From Dactylellina haptotyla (Eukaryota; Ascomycota; Orbiliomycetes; Orbiliales; Orbiliaceae): a stretch of DNA of 64,000 nucleotides. The DNA is taken from NCBI GenBank assembly GCA_031310005.1, contig CM062387.1:1550001-1614000 (forward strand), in the 5' to 3' direction. This document shows positions 60,683 through 64,000 of this stretch, piece by piece (position 1 is the first letter of the stretch; each line of letters opens with the position of its first letter). The notes beneath the pieces are model-generated. The model did no database searches. It saw only the letters and a program-made list of their open reading frames with translations, and had not been told where the DNA came from. Both the position numbers and the translations under genes were made by a program.

Positions 60683-63312
60683 TTATGAAAGATCCATACG
60701 ATGATCTAAGCTTGGCCGTCGGATGTCGGTGTCTATTCTAGCAGCTTCCGCTAGAACATCCAAGCTACCATGAGACGAGCTTCGATCAACGATGAATTGT
60801 TCGGAGTGTGGTCGGCTCCCTGGACCTTGGGGCTGTCCTGGGTGAGTTCCGATACTTCGAGGGCGTTGAAAGTTCGGCGATCCGAAGGGCCCAAAATTAG
60901 TGCTAGAAGCGTGGAATGCGGCGGACGACAGAGAACCAAATGGCATAAAGCGCTCGTTAGTCGGTGCCTAGAATTCTAGTTGTTAGTGGATGATAATGGA
61001 TTGAGTAAAGTGGGAAAATCTTACATCAGTCTCGATTCCTAGCACGTGTTTTAAGGATAATTTTTGTGCACCATCTGTATCGACAGAGCTGGCAGGCGTG
61101 ATAACCACATCATTATTCTCACTCTCGTCGCTGCTGCCCTGGCGGTCCTGACGACCGGTAAACACCAATCTGGTCGGGTTGTTGGGGTTGACTGGAATAG
61201 CTGTTTTGGGTGTCTTGGGGAAGGCTTCGGCTTTGGTTGGCGTCGGTCCGTCATCGTAATGATGATCTGGTGGAGCTAGAAATTGTGCCCCAGTAGGCCG
61301 TGGCTCCGAGGGGAATGTTTCCGTAGATAACCCGCTAAAATGATTTGGCGCCCATGAATGCCTCTCAATCTTCAACCTCGATGGCGGTGTCTTGCGCATT
61401 ACGGATCCGTTGCCATACATCGAATGACTCCGTTCCTGCAGGAACTGCGGGTTTTCGGTCTGGAACGAGCTTCGCCTAGTAGATGGCGTAGGCAGCGAAT
61501 TTTCAAAGTTGGGCTCCGCAGACGGAAGGCTCATTTGTTGTAACGGAGATTGAGGGAAAGTGAACGAATTTCGGTTGCTATGCGACGGGCTGCTGAACGT
61601 GGTAGCCGGCGTTGGAATGCTGTTGAAAAGCGTGTGCACTGGTGGCAAAGTTGGGACATCTTCATCTGGTGGTGGCACGAAACCAGAGAAAGTGCCTGGG
61701 TGCCAAGTTCGTCTCCGATTATCCTCCTCCGGTTCCTTCCTAGACCGCTTCCGGCTAGGAGTGGGCGGTTCAACCATTTCTGGATCGACAGGAGTGGGAG
61801 GCTGCTGTGGTTGAGTGAGGTCGCGTAGCGGAGGTAGCATGGGACCAGTGCTCCTGGGAGGCACTGGAGGAATCTGGAAGCCGTTTCCGACTCCGAGAGG
61901 TTGTTGGGTCTGCTGCTGTTGTGGTTGCGACAGTCTTCGATTCTGCCATGTATTCGCTGGCGATTGAGAAGGCGAGGATGTGCGAGGTACGGGAATCGAT
62001 GGGAATAGAGGACTCGTCAGGGGACTCTGGCCAAGCGCACTGCTGGTAAAAGTAGTCGACGTAGGTGTGGTCAGAGGGGACGAAGCGGCGTACTCGGTCG
62101 AGGCACTCTGTTGGTAGATCAGAGGCCGGCGTTGTTGCTTGCCGACTTCTGAAGGAATAAACAGGGACTGTGGGCGCATACGACGTCTGCCGACATCCGA
62201 TTGGGTCTCCTGTGATGTCTGGCTCTGGGTATCCGGTGGGTACTCGACGGCCATGGCATCTGGCGGCGGGTGCGCTGGCGATTGCGGTGGCGGTGGCATC
62301 GACCCGGTTGTCGATGACCTGGCCCGGCCGCCTTGTTTGGCACGTTCGGTCTTGTTTCGAGGGTATCGCGCGCCAGTAGCCGCAAGCGAATCGGGAGGAA
62401 TGTATTCATCGGCATGGACGGTCGTGGAATGCTGCCTAAGGTTATCCATTCGCGAGAACGCCCTACCGCAATGGCAATGGAACGGTCGCTCGCCAGTGTG
62501 TTTCCTGAGATAATTTGTTAATTTTGATTCGGCAAATCAAGTAGCATTATTCCAGGCAAGACTTACCGAACGTGACGGAGGAGATGCTCGCTACGGGTGA
62601 AACTCAAGTTGCAGCCCTCGAACCCCTCGCAAAAGAACTTTTGTTGCTTCTTCTTCTTGCCCTTTGTCGCTCCAGTTGTCGCCGACGAGGAACCGGTTGC
62701 GGGTGGCGCCGGCGTGGTCGCAGAATTGGCAGCGGATCCGCCTGGCGTGCTATTATCGCTTCCCCCAGCGGGCGAGTCGTCATTATCAGCCAATTTGAGC
62801 GCAGCGGTCGCTGTGCTGATCGAAAGCTTCTTCTTGTGGCCACGAGCGGCGGCCGCGACACGTGCAGCGGCTACCGACGAACCATCCGGCGGCGCCGAGT
62901 TGCCCTGCGTGGCCTGCCCATCTCCTTGTCCTCCGGACCTTGGGAAACTAAAACTACCCAGTCCCGCCTGTTGCGGTACCTGCTGTGGCCGAAACTGCGA
63001 ATTTGGCGGAGTGCCGAACTGGACGTGCGGCGTGTTGAAAGGGAAAGCCGGCGGCGTCGGTCTCGAGCCCCGCAGACCCTGTTGCTGTTGCTGTGGGGCC
63101 TCCGGGCGCGGATGGGAAGTCGGCTGGCCAAAGGTGAAGGGCTTCTGCTGTTGAGGCTGCTGCTGCATCGAAAAGGGAGATTGGGATTGAGGCAGTTGTT
63201 GCGGCTTTGGAGCGGATTGTGAGGGCATCGAGGAAGCCTGCATGGGCTGGGGATACGATTGAGCGGCGTATGCAGACGACATTTTGTTCACGGCCTGGAA
63301 CCCGTCGGCCAT
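60683..63312 (-). CDS. C2H2 zinc-finger transcription factor, Gln/Pro-rich
   Basis: Nuclear regulator with two adjacent C2H2 fingers. The CDS is complement(60683..60967, 61025..62504, 62567..63312), three exons and 836 residues. Residues 1-200 are Gln/Pro/Ser-rich (for example [10 protein letters not shown]), a typical activation region. A basic stretch, KGKKKKQQK, precedes finger 1 (C228, C234, H247, H251; [18 protein letters not shown]). Finger 2 is C259, C261, H274, H279 ([16 protein letters not shown]), with only one residue between its cysteines instead of two. The intron after residue 249 lies inside finger 1. The remaining 550 residues are low-complexity Ser/Pro/Thr with short conserved-looking blocks. 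The finger pair resembles fungal stress and carbon regulators (Usv1/Rgm1/Adr1-like), but I cannot name the orthologue. Confidence 0.9.
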
Positions 63313-64000
63313 TTCCAGTCCAAGTGCGAGCCGGTGCGGTCTCTGTCCCCTCTGTCAGAAGTCGGTGGTGATGGTGACGGTGGTTATTTAAATAAGTGTG
63401 CGGATGAAGATGATCGCCTGTGGTGGAGAAACGAGACGGGACGAACGTGCGTAATATGTCAGTTACTTTGCTTCGCCTTCATTCGCGGAATCGAAATCTG
63501 CAGACGAACGAACGGGTACAAGGCCGGGACGGACAGGGCAGGACGGTACAGGGCAAGGGAGGACGGACGAGGTGAGCGATAAAAAAGGAAAAAAGGGCGG
63601 CCCCGAAACGAACAAAAAGCCTCAAATGCTAAATATCTCCAGTGCCAGAAAATAAACTATTCGAGGCCTCTGAGGGTGATCCTCGAGGGTGTATGTGCTC
63701 CAGAGGGAGGAAAGGTTCAGGTGGCAGAGGGAGAAGGTGCGAGATGGAGGCAGATAATGTTGGGTTCAGGAACCGAACGAATGAATGAATGAATGAATTG
63801 GGGGCTGGAGAGAGGAGGGAGAAGGAAGTCTCACATGGACGGACTGGACACACTCCACCCCACCTGTACCGAACGAGGAGATGTACGGACGGTAGGTATG
63901 TGCGTCTGGATGGGATACCGATTCTTCCAGCCCAGGCAGGCAGAAGACGAGCAGGAATATCAGACAGTAGGGAACCAGCGTCGCCGGATCGGTCTGCTGG
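63313..64000. other. Promoter/5' leader of the zinc-finger gene
   Basis: Upstream of the minus-strand zinc-finger gene. It contains repeated GGACGG/GGACAGG words at about 63,525-63,575 (CCGTCC on the coding strand) and a GAAT microsatellite. The TF start codon is at 63312. No gene is seen up to the window end. Confidence 0.4.
63779..63798. repeat. (GAAT)5 microsatellite
   Basis: Five perfect GAAT units preceded by one GAAC unit, in the upstream region of the zinc-finger gene. It is likely length-variable between strains. Confidence 0.85.

Noticed and set aside
1-64000. CRISPR arrays, rRNA, intact transposons or viral elements
   Set aside because: No regularly spaced repeats, ribosomal sequence, transposase or reverse transcriptase domains, or terminal repeats were seen.

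Overview
This window looks like nuclear DNA of a filamentous ascomycete (Pezizomycotina). The evidence is many short introns (about 45-330 nt) with GTRNGT-type donors, fungal versions of housekeeping genes (RNR1, TPS2, mitoferrin, HEM4, Reb1/Rtf1-like), and two gene families largely confined to filamentous fungi: STAND receptors with a Helo-like N-terminus, and a GTPase-RING-patatin protein. I cannot fix the class from sequence alone. No rRNA, tRNA, CRISPR array or intact transposon was recognised. Exon structures were derived by hand from splice signals and reading-phase bookkeeping; each total closes on a whole number of codons.

Layout. 0.6-8.5 kb: mitoferrin (-), an NmrA-like NAD(P)-binding protein (+), an unrecognised intronless protein with a coiled-coil-like N-terminus (-), and a mitochondrial 1-Cys peroxiredoxin (-). 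8.5-13.3 kb: a long gene-poor tract with decayed coding-like stretches on the minus strand, then the promoter region of the ribonucleotide reductase large subunit with two MluI-type ACGCGT boxes. 13.3-18 kb: RNR1 (+) and a GNAT acetyltransferase (+). 18.2-22.6 kb: an eight-exon gene (-) for a zinc-finger / P-loop GTPase / RING / patatin protein. 24-25.6 kb: a secreted subtilase (-) without the usual inhibitor propeptide. 27.9-35.6 kb: uroporphyrinogen-III synthase, a Myb-type Reb1-like protein and a GH36 (Sip1/raffinose synthase-like) enzyme, all (+).

36.3-44.9 kb: a tandem pair of paralogous NLR-type receptors (Helo-like, NB-ARC, TPR) with identical intron phases; the second carries an in-frame TAG in its C-terminal repeat region. 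47.5-64 kb: a secreted glycerophosphodiester phosphodiesterase (+), a Tps2-type trehalose-6-phosphate phosphatase (-), a CorA-like metal transporter (-) and a Gln/Pro-rich two-finger C2H2 transcription factor (-).

Most genes are ordinary core metabolism. The best candidates for something less described are the GTPase-RING-patatin protein and the NLR pair. Both have architectures expected of intracellular non-self recognition or regulated cell death, and they lie about 14 kb apart. Secondary points are the unrecognised intronless gene, the subtilase lacking an I9 domain, and a cluster of CATGTACATG-type palindromes upstream of the patatin gene.
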